Source: Pseudarthrobacter defluvii
GTDB taxonomy: Bacteria > Actinomycetota > Actinomycetes > Actinomycetales > Micrococcaceae
NCBI RefSeq assembly: GCF_030323865.1
Contig: NZ_CP066365.1
Span: 1-36,830 of the forward strand
Length of the DNA: 36,830 bases
Reading direction: 5' to 3'
Shown here in pieces: positions 24,670-32,597 of the stretch (its first letter is position 1; each line of letters opens with the position of its first letter). The position numbers and the translations under genes are program-made. Below the pieces are notes generated by a model that saw nothing but the letters and a program-made list of their open reading frames with translations, had not been told where the DNA came from and searched no databases.

Positions 24670-26076
24670 ATGATGGAAACCCAAGCACTCGACTTCCCCA
24701 AGATCGACGCCGTCCTGCGCGCCAACGGAACCGGCGAAGTAACAATCAACGGCACTTCCCACGCGATCCAGGCCGAGGACGAGGCCGCCGTTCTCAGCCA
24801 GGCGCTGCGGCTCATCACGGATACCGCCGCGCAGCTTGGCCGGCCTGTAAGGGTCAGTACCACTGACCCGGACGGCCAGGGCCTCATCGTCGTTTCTCCC
24901 GAGGGCATCGTCAACGAAGCCGCCCCTGCCAAGCCCAGCCCCCGGAGGCAGCAAGACCCGATGCCGGGCGCCACCGCCCCTGCGCAGCAGGCACCAGCTC
25001 CCGTAGAGCTTGCCGTCAAGGAAACACCGGTCCTTGCTGCCCCCGTCACCTTCGGCGAAGCCGCCAATCGCCTCCAGAAACCCTCGACAGCCGCCAAAGC
25101 AGCTATCCCGGAACCCGTCACGCGCCGGAGCCTCAAAGAAACTTCGTTCCTGGTCAGCGCGCCCGTCCTGGAGCCCGCTACGCGCGGCTGGCGTGGCACA
25201 CTGACCCGCCTGGGCTTCCGCATGGAACCCTCCCCCGAGGAACTGGCCGAGCGCGAAGATATCCGCACCGTGAGCCAGCACTGGCCAGGCCCCCGCACGG
25301 TGGCTGTCGTAAACCGCAAGGGCGGAGCGAACAAGACACCCACCGTCGTCATGCTCAGCGCGATCCTGGCCCGCTACAGCGGCGCGGCCACCGTCGCCTG
25401 GGACAACAACGAGTCCCAAGGAACACTCGGCTGGCGGACCGAGCAGGGCAACCATGCCAACAGCGTCCTAGACCTCATCGACTCATCCCAGACGCTGCTC
25501 TCCCCCAGCACCAACGCGGCCGAAATCGCCCGGTTCGTCCACCACCAGACGTCGGACAAGTTCGACGTCCTGCGCTCGGACGAGAACGAGGAAGGCGACC
25601 ACGAAGTGACGGCCGAGGAAGTGGACATTGCCCACCAGGTGCTTACCCGCTACTACCGGCTAATCGTCATGGACTCCGGCAACACCGCCCGGGCAGCGAA
25701 CTGGCGGCGAATGATCCACCACACCAACCAACTCGTGGTCCCTGTAACAGCCATTGAGGATCGCGCCGAGGCCGCACGCCTGACCCTCCAGACGCTCGAA
25801 TCCCGAGGCGGCCACGACGCCGCGCTGGCACGGAACGCCGTGGTGATCGTCTCGGAGTCCACCGACGCCAAACGCAGCATGAGCGGTGACGCGCTCAAAC
25901 GCGCCAAGGACGAGGCCCGCCGCATCGCTGACGGCTTCGCCCCGCACGTCCGTGCCGTAGTCCGCATCCCCTACGACCCCGCCCTGGTCAAAGGCCCCAT
26001 CCGCTACGACGCCCTCCAGCCCGCAACACAGCGTGCCTGGCTTTCCGCCGCGGCTGCCGTTGCGAGGGGTTTCTAA
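24670..26076 (+). CDS. MinD/ParA-like ATPase with N-terminal extension
   Basis: 468 residues. Residues 1-85 form a small domain, 86-195 a Pro/Ala-rich linker, and from about 210 a deviant Walker ATPase: 'VAVVNRKGGANKTPT' (Walker A 216-224, with Asn instead of the usual Gly before Lys-Thr), 'VAWDNNESQGTLGW' and 'YRLIVMDSGNTARAANW' (switch II). Proteins of this architecture occur with conjugation loci in actinobacteria, where they may position the transfer machinery; a role in partition is also possible. Two adjacent ATGs (24670, 24673) follow AAGGACC. It lies 6 nt after the remnant of a plus-strand gene, so the former operon head is gone. Confidence 0.82.
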   Translation: MMETQALDFPKIDAVLRANGTGEVTINGTSHAIQAEDEAAVLSQALRLITDTAAQLGRPVRVSTTDPDGQGLIVVSPEGIVNEAAPAKPSPRRQQDPMPGATAPAQQAPAPVELAVKETPVLAAPVTFGEAANRLQKPSTAAKAAIPEPVTRRSLKETSFLVSAPVLEPATRGWRGTLTRLGFRMEPSPEELAEREDIRTVSQHWPGPRTVAVVNRKGGANKTPTVVMLSAILARYSGAATVAWDNNESQGTLGWRTEQGNHANSVLDLIDSSQTLLSPSTNAAEIARFVHHQTSDKFDVLRSDENEEGDHEVTAEEVDIAHQVLTRYYRLIVMDSGNTARAANWRRMIHHTNQLVVPVTAIEDRAEAARLTLQTLESRGGHDAALARNAVVIVSESTDAKRSMSGDALKRAKDEARRIADGFAPHVRAVVRIPYDPALVKGPIRYDALQPATQRAWLSAAAAVARGF

Positions 26077-26145
26077 ATGTTGTCGGAAGCGACACGCCGT
26101 GCTGTATGCCAAGGCCGGAGCGTTTCAGAAACTAACGTGACTGAC

Positions 26146-26376
26146 ATGGCAATTCAGAAACGCGCACGCGGAGGACGACCTTCTAAAGGGGATCGTCACG
26201 TTCTGACTACCCGGCTCCCCGTTGCAGATGCAGAAAAGCTGTTCGCTGTAGCAGACCACCAAGGGCAGTCAGCTAGTGAGTTCATCGCTCATGCCGTCGC
26301 TGAAAAGCTCGCAGCCATCGACATGACGACCGTTACCGGCCAGGAGGAACTGCCTATCGGCCGCATGGCATCTTAA
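26146..26376 (+). CDS. ribbon-helix-helix-type small DNA-binding protein
   Basis: 76 residues from ATG 26146 (an in-frame GTG at 26137 and ATG at 26077 are alternatives). The start is basic ('AIQKRARGGRPSKGDRH'), then a beta strand 'VLTTRLPVADAEKLFAVAD' and a helix-turn-helix-like 'QSASEFIAHAVAEKLAA', the pattern of RHH/CopG/Arc proteins. It may regulate the ParA-like gene upstream or the replication gene downstream. A perfect terminator follows immediately. Confidence 0.72.
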   Translation: MAIQKRARGGRPSKGDRHVLTTRLPVADAEKLFAVADHQGQSASEFIAHAVAEKLAAIDMTTVTGQEELPIGRMAS

Positions 26377-26380
26377 ACGC

Positions 26381-26407
26381 CGAAGGCCCGCACTAGGCGG
26401 GCCTTCG
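26381..26407 (+). terminator. hairpin terminator before the replication gene
   Basis: CGAAGGCCCGC (26381-26391) and its exact complement (26397-26407) form an 11-bp stem with a 5-nt loop ACTAG. Confidence 0.85.
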
Positions 26408-26498
26408 TATCAAGTTCTTCCAGCTCTTCACCATCAGATCTTGGCGGGTCCCGGTGAAAGGCTCCTACTTCCACACCCTCTAGGAGGGTCCTTCAGTT

Positions 26499-27692
26499 AT
26501 GCCCCTAAGTGTACACGCACGTCCTTTGGCGTCCACAGAAAACGCCGTGCTTCCTCCGCGTCGCCGACGCGTAAACCGCAGCCAGGAGACGACTTCAGCC
26601 GTCGTGCTGGCCGCCGTGCCGGCGGGCATGGTCCGCGCAGCCCACGGGCGGCAAACCATGGCAGCCCTCCTGCGGCACGAGAAGTTCGCCCTGTCCAACC
26701 GCAATGGCCGGGCGACCATCGTCTCCGTACTCCGTGCCCTGATCGACCGTGCCGATTACGAGAGCATGACGAGCCGACCAGGCTGGGAAGCCCTTATTAA
26801 GGCCACGGGGACGTCCAGGACGACCGTCGCCCGGGTCCTTCGACTACTGGCCGCCTGGGGCCTGATCGGCCGCGTAGCGTCCGGCAGGCAGGCCAAGTAC
26901 GCCGCCGCCGGCCCGGACGGCGAACGCATTAACGAAGCAGCCGTCTATGTTCTGTGCGCACCGTCGCCGCTGGCGCTTGTTCATAAAGTTGGCACCCCTC
27001 CCGCCCTAGGCGGTTCTCACCTTAGAAAGAAAGAAATAACCCATGCACGCGCGCGAGAAAAAAACTCACTAAATGACGTGGCTCCGCCACGGCTCATTCC
27101 TGCAGGCGCCGCAAGCGGCGCACCTGCCACCCAGGTGCCATGGCGTCCAGAACTGCTATGGCCAGCCCACCGGACGCCAAAACGCCAAGTACAACGTGTG
27201 GCCGCCGCGTCCGAGATCCGCTACCGGAGCTTTCCCCTGCGTTGCATGACGGCCAAGGACGTCGCCAGCTCCTGCCGGGACTTTTTCCTGGCAGGATGGA
27301 CCGTCGCAGACATTCTGCACGCCCTCGACTGGCGGCCTGACGGCACGCTGTGGCCCCACAGCGGTGCACCGGACACCAAAGAAGCCTGGCGGATGCGCGG
27401 CTGGCTGAGGCACCGCCTCAACGCCTGGCGCACCGAGGCCGGCGAGCCGCTGCGCTCCCGCGACCAGCAGGCAGCGGCTCGCGCAGCTGCTCTCCACCGC
27501 GAACAGGAGGCCCAGCACCGACGGATCCTGGAACGCCAGGCCGAACATGCAGCCCAGCTGGACGCCGGCGACTCCCCCGCCAAGGTCACCGCTATTGCGA
27601 AAATCCGCGCCATGTTCGACGCCAACAAGCGCCCCAGTGCCGGCCGGCGCGCGGCCGCGAAGCCGAACCGACCGGGTCCCCTCGATGGGTAG
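26499..27692 (+). CDS. putative plasmid replication initiator (helix-turn-helix protein)
   Basis: 397 residues. Residues about 60-145 carry a winged helix ('GWEALIKATGTSRTTVARVL' then 'RLLAAWGLIGRVASGRQAKY'). The C-terminal part has 'GWTVADILHALDWRPDGTLW' and 'WRMRGWLRHRLNAWR', a pattern I associate with replication proteins of actinobacterial plasmids. A helical basic tail follows. AGGAGGG stands about 11 nt before the ATG. It is the only gene in the window that looks like a replication initiator, and it is followed by TGCACA-rich repeat copy B and then by the parAB locus. The DNA-binding role is clear; initiation of replication is an inference. Confidence 0.6.
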   Translation: MPLSVHARPLASTENAVLPPRRRRVNRSQETTSAVVLAAVPAGMVRAAHGRQTMAALLRHEKFALSNRNGRATIVSVLRALIDRADYESMTSRPGWEALIKATGTSRTTVARVLRLLAAWGLIGRVASGRQAKYAAAGPDGERINEAAVYVLCAPSPLALVHKVGTPPALGGSHLRKKEITHARAREKNSLNDVAPPRLIPAGAASGAPATQVPWRPELLWPAHRTPKRQVQRVAAASEIRYRSFPLRCMTAKDVASSCRDFFLAGWTVADILHALDWRPDGTLWPHSGAPDTKEAWRMRGWLRHRLNAWRTEAGEPLRSRDQQAAARAAALHREQEAQHRRILERQAEHAAQLDAGDSPAKVTAIAKIRAMFDANKRPSAGRRAAAKPNRPGPLDG

Positions 27693-27848
27693 CCTCTCCC
27701 CCACATGTGCACAGCAAAAGCTCTACCCTCCGGGCTTTTCCTGCACACATGATGGACGACAGGAACCAACCGACCGCCTGCACACAACCGCCCAGGTCAC
27801 CACGCCCAGGAACCCCACCCAACACAACCGGCGAATGTGCACAGCCTC
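27690..27848 (+). repeat. copy B of the diverged inverted repeat (~159 bp)
   Basis: Begins at the stop codon of the putative replication gene. A hairpin with 18-nt arms and three mismatches spans 27704-27751 (AAAAGC/GCTTTT next to a 12-nt loop). Four TGCACA words follow one another within about 140 bp, and the segment ends with the 22-nt word shared with copy A (27827-27848). It could be a conserved terminator, an initiator-binding region or both. Confidence 0.8.
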
Positions 27849-27982
27849 CTGCAGTCGGCACTAGACTTCTGGCACGCTGGCTTCCGGATGGTCCCGCCTG
27901 AACGAAGGCTTGGATGTGATGCAGATGAACCAGCCAGCACCTCCACCACCATCACAGCCACCACCCTGTTGTAGGAGAAGCC

Positions 27983-28219
27983 ATGGAAACCAGGTACGCC
28001 GCGGATATTTACGAGCAGCTCAAGACCCTTCGCCACCAGCTGGAGCAACTCGCCGACGCCGGACGGATCGTCATGAGCAGGGACAACCTGAACAGCCGGC
28101 ACGACTCCGGGGACGCCCTCGCGGAAGCTTTTGGAGCCTTGGACGCTGCTATAGACGCGACATGCTGGATGGAAACCCTGGCAACTGTGGATGGAGAATA
28201 CCCGCTACTTGAAAGCTGA
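27983..28219 (+). CDS. small hypothetical protein
   Basis: 78 residues, acidic and mostly helical ('YAADIYEQLKTLRHQLEQLA', 'GDALAEAFGALDAAIDAT'). GTAGGAG stands six nucleotides before ATG 27983, which supports real translation. No family recognised. It sits between repeat copy B and the partition locus. Confidence 0.65.
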   Translation: METRYAADIYEQLKTLRHQLEQLADAGRIVMSRDNLNSRHDSGDALAEAFGALDAAIDATCWMETLATVDGEYPLLES

Positions 28220-28324
28220 TCCGGTCCTATCTCGACGCCGATAGCGGAAGCTCTGTGCTTCCCCTGTACTGCACAGGAACTATCTATCGAGCGGAGCTGG
28301 CGAAGAGCCACCAACAGACATGGG

Positions 28325-28467
28325 TTCACTTGCAAAAATTGAATAGACAGCGAATCAAGTAAAGATTGTTTCGCTGTCTTTACTTGATTCACAAGTAAAA
28401 AAAGTAAAGACACGCCAGCAAGCTTCACAAGTGAAACAAGTAACGCTGTTTACGCTGGGAATACTTG
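28325..28467. repeat. CAAGT/ACTTG repeat locus with interlocked hairpins upstream of parA
   Basis: An AT-rich island just before parA. Seven copies of CAAGT or its complement ACTTG occur in about 140 bp (28328, 28356, 28382, 28392, 28428, 28437, 28463). Two inverted repeats interlock: AGACAGCGAA (28345-28354) with 28370-28379, and GAATCAAGTAAAG (28352-28364) with 28378-28390, both perfect; they share bases and exclude each other. TTCAC-AA-GTGAA (28425-28434) is a third dyad. Position before parA-parB fits a centromere (parS) and/or autoregulatory operator; an iteron-type origin is the alternative. Confidence 0.7.
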
Positions 28468-28482
28468 CGAAAGGGAGGCTCG

Positions 28483-29397
28483 ATGAAACACGACCTGAAC
28501 CGTGGCGCGCTCAGCAGAGTGATCGCGGTAATCAACGGCAAAGGCGGGGTCTTCAAGACCAGCCTCGTCGCCAACGTGGGGGGACTCCTCGCAGAGGCTG
28601 GCTCACGCGTGCTCCTCGTGGATCTTGATCCCCAGGGCAACCTTGCGGAGGACCTGGGCTACTCCGAGCAAGGGGACGGCGGCAGGAGCTTGGCTGCCGC
28701 CCTGTGCTTCGGTGCCGAGCCAACGCTGCTTGTGAGTATCCGACCCAACCTGGACGTCATCGCCGGCGGACCCGAGCTCGACGATGCAGCAGCTTTTCTG
28801 GGAGCGAAAGCCCAAAAAGACCGCGACGCAGCCCACCTGGCGCTGGCAAAAATGCTCGCAACCGTGGCGGGGGAGTACGACCTTGTCCTACTTGATTGCC
28901 CGCCCGGCAATGAGCCGCTGCAGGCAGCGGCGGTCGCTGCCGCACGCTACGCACTGGTCCCGCTAAAAACAGACATGTCCAGCCGTAAAGGCGTCGCCGC
29001 CGTGGCAGCACGCATGGACAGTGTCGTGGGACTCAATCCATCACTCGACCTTCTGGGTGTTGTCCTTGTGGGAACCGGAACCAACTCCAAACAAGTCCAC
29101 AAAGTCACCCGTGATCACCTCATTGCAGACTTCGGCACCGACGAAGTGTTGTTCCCAATGACCATCCGTCACGCAGAAGCCACTGCCCAGGCCTGCAGGG
29201 AACGGGGCATACTGGCCCACGAACTCGAACGGGAGCTCAGCAAAGCCCCGAAATGGTGGGAGGTTCTTCGCGGAGAAGCCAAGGCCACGCACGCAGGCCC
29301 AAAATCAGCGTCCAGCGTTGCAGAGGACCTGCATGCCGTCGCCATGGAAGTAACGCGGCGCGTAGCCGCCACGGAATCACAGGAGGTCAGCGCATGA
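28483..29397 (+). CDS. parA: ParA-family partition ATPase
   Basis: 304 residues. It has a deviant Walker A 'VINGKGGVFKTSLVANVGG' (Phe where most ParA have Gly), 'VLLVDLDPQGNLAEDLGY' (switch I/Walker A'), and 'YDLVLLDCPPGN' (switch II). Complete length for a small type Ib-like ParA without N-terminal HTH, though it carries a longer C-terminus. ATG 28483 follows GGGAGG; an in-frame start at 28465 has no site. Its stop overlaps the next start (ATGA). ParA drives segregation of plasmid copies over the nucleoid together with the small centromere-binding protein encoded next. Confidence 0.9.
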   Translation: MKHDLNRGALSRVIAVINGKGGVFKTSLVANVGGLLAEAGSRVLLVDLDPQGNLAEDLGYSEQGDGGRSLAAALCFGAEPTLLVSIRPNLDVIAGGPELDDAAAFLGAKAQKDRDAAHLALAKMLATVAGEYDLVLLDCPPGNEPLQAAAVAAARYALVPLKTDMSSRKGVAAVAARMDSVVGLNPSLDLLGVVLVGTGTNSKQVHKVTRDHLIADFGTDEVLFPMTIRHAEATAQACRERGILAHELERELSKAPKWWEVLRGEAKATHAGPKSASSVAEDLHAVAMEVTRRVAATESQEVSA

Positions 29398-29768
29398 GCG
29401 CCGCCCAGAGCTCCAGCCGTCCAACGCTCGGCCTACCGCCTCGCCCGACGGCAGCACCGCCGACTGCCGATGCACCGCTAGCCCGGATGCTGCCTGGCCG
29501 CCGGCAAGAGTCGGCCGCGAAGAAGGAAGAGGTCAAGGATGCCGAGACGGCGCCCATGACCGTAAGCATCCCCACCGCCATTCGCAATCGCGCCAAAGCC
29601 GCCTACAAGGCGACCAGCTACGTCGAGGGGGACAACACCTGGGCCCATTTCGTTGCGAAAGCCATCGAAGCAGAAACCCTACGGCGCGAAGCCGAACACA
29701 ACCAAGGCGAGATGTACCCGGCCTGGGGGGAGAAGCTGCCCGGAGGCCGGCGACTTAAAGAGAGCTGA
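29394..29768 (+). CDS. ParB-like small centromere-binding protein
   Basis: 124 residues from ATG 29394, overlapping the parA stop. The N-terminal ~50 residues are disordered, Pro/Ala/Ser-rich ('RPTLGLPPRPTAAPPTADAP'). The C-terminal half has a strand 'PMTVSIPTAIRNRAKAAYKA' and helices 'NTWAHFVAKAIEAETLRREA', as in ribbon-helix-helix centromere-binding proteins of actinobacterial plasmids. It ends 'YPAWGEKLPGGRRL', similar to the protein at 10238. It likely binds the repeat array upstream of parA. Confidence 0.8.
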   Translation: MSAAQSSSRPTLGLPPRPTAAPPTADAPLARMLPGRRQESAAKKEEVKDAETAPMTVSIPTAIRNRAKAAYKATSYVEGDNTWAHFVAKAIEAETLRREAEHNQGEMYPAWGEKLPGGRRLKES

Positions 29769-29787
29769 AAAAGATAAGTAGATAGCT

Positions 29788-30375
29788 ATGAGCATCATTT
29801 GCAACGTCGAGCGGATCGACAACAACATGCCCTCAACATTGTCATGCACAGCTCCTGACCAGGCGCCAATGTGGACGGACGTATTCTCAGCGTTGGGAAC
29901 CGTGGGGGCGACTGTGGTTGCCCTGATATTCGGCCTTATATCGCTGAGGCTGGCGCTACGAGATCACAGAGCACGCAGGCAGCAGGACATCGAAAGGTTC
30001 GAGGAAAAGTACGAGGCCGAGCAGCGACAGATTCGCAGCCAGGCTGAACGGGTAGCTTCGTGGGTGGAGGTCCGCCAGGAGTACCCAACGCACGTTGTGG
30101 TCATTCAGAACTCTTCCGATCAACCAATTTGGGAGATCGCGGTTCACTACCCCCACCTCAGCGAGGGAGAAGCCTCGTTCACCGTCATTCCAGCGAATGG
30201 CAAAAAGGAGCTACCTATGCAGCCCGTGGGAAATATATCCGAACAAGCAACAGATCTCTTCTTCCGAGACAACGCCGGAAGACTTTGGTATCGGCCCGCC
30301 AAGGCACCCGGCGAGCTTCATCTGCGCCACGAAGCAGCGTCCGGTGAAGATGCTCATGTCTCTTTGAGCGCCTAA
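29788..30375 (+). CDS. hypothetical membrane-anchored protein
   Basis: 195 residues with one clear membrane helix ('TVGATVVALIFGLISLRLAL', about residues 38-57) followed by a charged coiled segment and a soluble beta-rich part ('YPTHVVVIQNSSDQPIWEIA'). No signal peptidase site is evident. The ATG at 29788 has only a weak ribosome site; ATG 29827 or 29869 could be the true start, and the latter lies just before the membrane helix. Lower GC than its neighbours. I do not recognise a family. It follows parAB by 19 nt. Confidence 0.65.
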   Translation: MSIICNVERIDNNMPSTLSCTAPDQAPMWTDVFSALGTVGATVVALIFGLISLRLALRDHRARRQQDIERFEEKYEAEQRQIRSQAERVASWVEVRQEYPTHVVVIQNSSDQPIWEIAVHYPHLSEGEASFTVIPANGKKELPMQPVGNISEQATDLFFRDNAGRLWYRPAKAPGELHLRHEAASGEDAHVSLSA

Positions 30376-30806
30376 CCCAAAAACGGCCGTTTCTGACCCG
30401 CTTGCGGCGAGCCTCCAAAAAAGTCAAAAAGGTTGTGGACTTCGGAGCTCTCTGGCGGTGTTCTGGTGGCGCTCTTTGTCGTCAGTTGCCTATGACCAGG
30501 GGTGGCGCGGCTGTTTCGATGACGTCATCTGTGATGGTCGCAAGTTGGTTGATCTTTACTACAGGGATGACTTGGGGGAAGAGTCGTTCGAGGAGCCGGA
30601 AATGCCGCGGATGATTCGTTCGATTGCGGCTATTGCTTGGGCATCAATGAAGTCGCCGGCCCAGTCCTAGATTGAATCTACTGCTCTTAGTTGTAGGTGT
30701 GTCTTGTCGGGGATTTTCGGACGCACTGAAAAATGTGCCGTGAGGGCCTGTGCGTTCTCGCTCGTGGTCCTGGGTCATAACAGACCGACCAGGGGTAATC
30801 GACTGG
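30376..30806. other. non-coding or decayed region between backbone and cargo
   Basis: About 430 bases with lower GC and no supported gene. A minus-strand frame ending near 30490 reads like a protein C-terminus ('RLLERLFPQVIPVVKINQLA') but has no start and an upstream stop, so it may be a decayed gene end. No repeats or RNA elements seen. Confidence 0.4.
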
Positions 30807-31217
30807 TTAGGCCCTACTAATTCCATTGCTTTCCGGCGTGGAGCCATCGAAAGCATCGCTTTGGACCTTCCAGCGGTGCGTAATGATCGCAGCGGCAGCT
30901 ACGGATAGCGGGACGAGCGGTACATGCCAGCAAATCGTTGCGGTGATGCCCGCGGCAAAGATCGCTATCGTTGTGAGCCGTTTGGTGGCCGCCAGACCGG
31001 CGATCCTCCGCCGGTGGGTGCGCACGGGATGCCAGCTCGCTCGGGCCCGTTCAGATGGGGGTTCGTGCTCGCGGATCAGGGCAACTAGGGCCGCCGGCGT
31101 ACCGGTGATGCTGGCAACGCGCTCGGCCGAGATGCCACGGGCGAGCAGCCGCGGCACAAGAAGGACCCTCACGCTGGGCTGATCGCTTCGTGCCCGAGTT
31201 GGGCTGATGTCTTGCAC
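30807..31217 (-). CDS. small predicted membrane protein downstream of the magnesium module
   Basis: 136 residues from GTG 31217. The N-terminal part 'RLLARGISAERVASITGTPA' looks like a short helix-turn-helix; residues about 80-115 are hydrophobic ('TTIAIFAAGITATICWHVPL') and could form one or two membrane helices. It lies 42 nt downstream of the MgtE-N/CBS gene on the same strand and may be its operon partner. No family recognised. The start codon is uncertain. Confidence 0.55.
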   Translation of the reverse strand: MQDISPTRARSDQPSVRVLLVPRLLARGISAERVASITGTPAALVALIREHEPPSERARASWHPVRTHRRRIAGLAATKRLTTIAIFAAGITATICWHVPLVPLSVAAAAIITHRWKVQSDAFDGSTPESNGISRA

Positions 31218-31259
31218 AATGATTAATATGCACCTTGGCTGTCACGGGCGCCAGTGAGA

Positions 31260-32525
31260 TTATCCTTCCCTTCCTGTTTCGTGGTGGTTGGACTCGCGGC
31301 GGGACCAGTCTTCGGGGATCGCGGCCTCGAGGGCATCGTCGACTGTGATGGAACCGATAATGCGGCGGTCTTCGGCGATGACCGGCATCGCCAGGAGGTT
31401 GAAGTCCGCCATGCGGGTTGTGACGTCAATGACGTCGTCGCCGGGTGAGGCGCAGACCAGGTCGTGGTCAGCGACCTCACCGAGGGTCGTAGCGGGGTCG
31501 GCCTGGACGGCGTGGACCAGGCTCAGGGTGCCCTCGAGTTTTCCGTCGGGGGCGAGGGTGTAAATCACGCTTAGAGCCTGGGGTTGGAGGAGGCTGGCTC
31601 CGCGGACCGCGGTGAGGGCGTCGGCGATGGTGGCGGTTGATGGAAGCGCGAGGAAATCGGTGCCCATGAGGCCGCCTGCTGTTAGCCCGTGGTAGCCCAG
31701 GAGCCGGTGGACAACGGCTCGGTGGGGTTCGGGCAGCAGATCCAGGACAGGGGAGCGGCGCTCCTGTGGGAGGTCCATGAGCGCGTCGGCGGCGTCGTCG
31801 GCCTGCATGCGTCCGAGGACTTCGGCGACCTCAGCGTCGGTGCGGTCCCGGAAGAGTTCCGACTGGGAGTCCTCGTCCAGTTCTTCGAAGACATCGGCCT
31901 CGAGCTCGGGATCTTTGTGAACCTCGGCCAGGAGTTCGTTTTGTTCGTTTCCGGTGGCCTCTTCGATGATGTCGGCGATCTGGGCCGGCTTCAGTGCGGG
32001 GATCCGCCCGGTAACGGCGCGTACCTGGGCGGATCCTGCATGGCCGATGAGCGGTTCGAAGTCCTTCCAGTCCCGCTGCGGGTGTGCCGCGTGGCGGGAC
32101 CCGAGGCTGAGCCACCGGCGACGGTGAACGTCCAACCCGGTCGCTGCCCATCCGTCCAGGACAGGCGTGAGGTAAATGTCGTAGGCTTTCACGAACGCTG
32201 CCCGGGAGACGTCGATGAGGCGATGTCCGAGGACGTCCTCGGAGAGGAGGACTTCGCCGTCGCGCCTGCGGAACTCGCCCACGTCGCCGGTGCTCACGGC
32301 AAGCTGAACGCGGGTGGACTCGAGGACGGCCAGGTTGGTCGCTGCGACAAATACCCGGGTGTTGCCGACGGCGACGACGAGGCCGGTGAGGAGGGGGTAG
32401 TCGCCGTGACGGAGGCGGACGATGAGGTCTGCCAGGGTTCCCATGCGGTGTCCGTCGACGTCGGTGACGGGTTGACGTAGGAGGGTGGAGAGGGACTGTG
32501 TTGCGGTCGGCGCTGCGGTGGTCAT
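31260..32525 (-). CDS. soluble MgtE-type sensor protein: PRC-barrel, MgtE_N and CBS domains
   Basis: 421 residues without any membrane segment. The N-terminal ~100 residues look like a PRC-barrel ('VTDVDGHRMGTLADLIVRLR'). Residues about 185-290 are the MgtE N-domain of helical repeats ('ADIIEEATGNEQNELLAEV', 'GRMQADDAADALMDLPQERR'). A CBS pair follows ('FLALPSTATIADALTAVRGA' and 'FNLLAMPVIAEDRRIIGSIT'). In MgtE channels these domains bind Mg2+ and gate the pore; here the pore is absent. It lies 72 nt after the NRAMP-type gene in the same transcript, so it is a plausible detached Mg2+ sensor for that transporter. Start ATG 32525 follows GAAAGG. Confidence 0.88.
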   Translation of the reverse strand: MTTAAPTATQSLSTLLRQPVTDVDGHRMGTLADLIVRLRHGDYPLLTGLVVAVGNTRVFVAATNLAVLESTRVQLAVSTGDVGEFRRRDGEVLLSEDVLGHRLIDVSRAAFVKAYDIYLTPVLDGWAATGLDVHRRRWLSLGSRHAAHPQRDWKDFEPLIGHAGSAQVRAVTGRIPALKPAQIADIIEEATGNEQNELLAEVHKDPELEADVFEELDEDSQSELFRDRTDAEVAEVLGRMQADDAADALMDLPQERRSPVLDLLPEPHRAVVHRLLGYHGLTAGGLMGTDFLALPSTATIADALTAVRGASLLQPQALSVIYTLAPDGKLEGTLSLVHAVQADPATTLGEVADHDLVCASPGDDVIDVTTRMADFNLLAMPVIAEDRRIIGSITVDDALEAAIPEDWSRRESNHHETGREG

Positions 32526-32597
32526 CAAGGGCCTTTCGTGCTCAAAAAGCGTCTGGGGGTGACTTTATGTCATTGGGGGCAGGTTTGAGAGATGCTG

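Noticed and set aside
24538..25455. Upstream extension of the SCO6880-like frame (open to 25455, 767 residues in total)
   Set aside because: The extra ~300 residues are antisense to the ParA-like gene, whose codon use and motifs are convincing, and they lack any family similarity.
30458..30670. Plus-strand 70-codon frame and a minus-strand protein-like tail in the same place
   Set aside because: Neither has a ribosome site, and the minus-strand frame has no start codon. I describe the region as decayed or non-coding.
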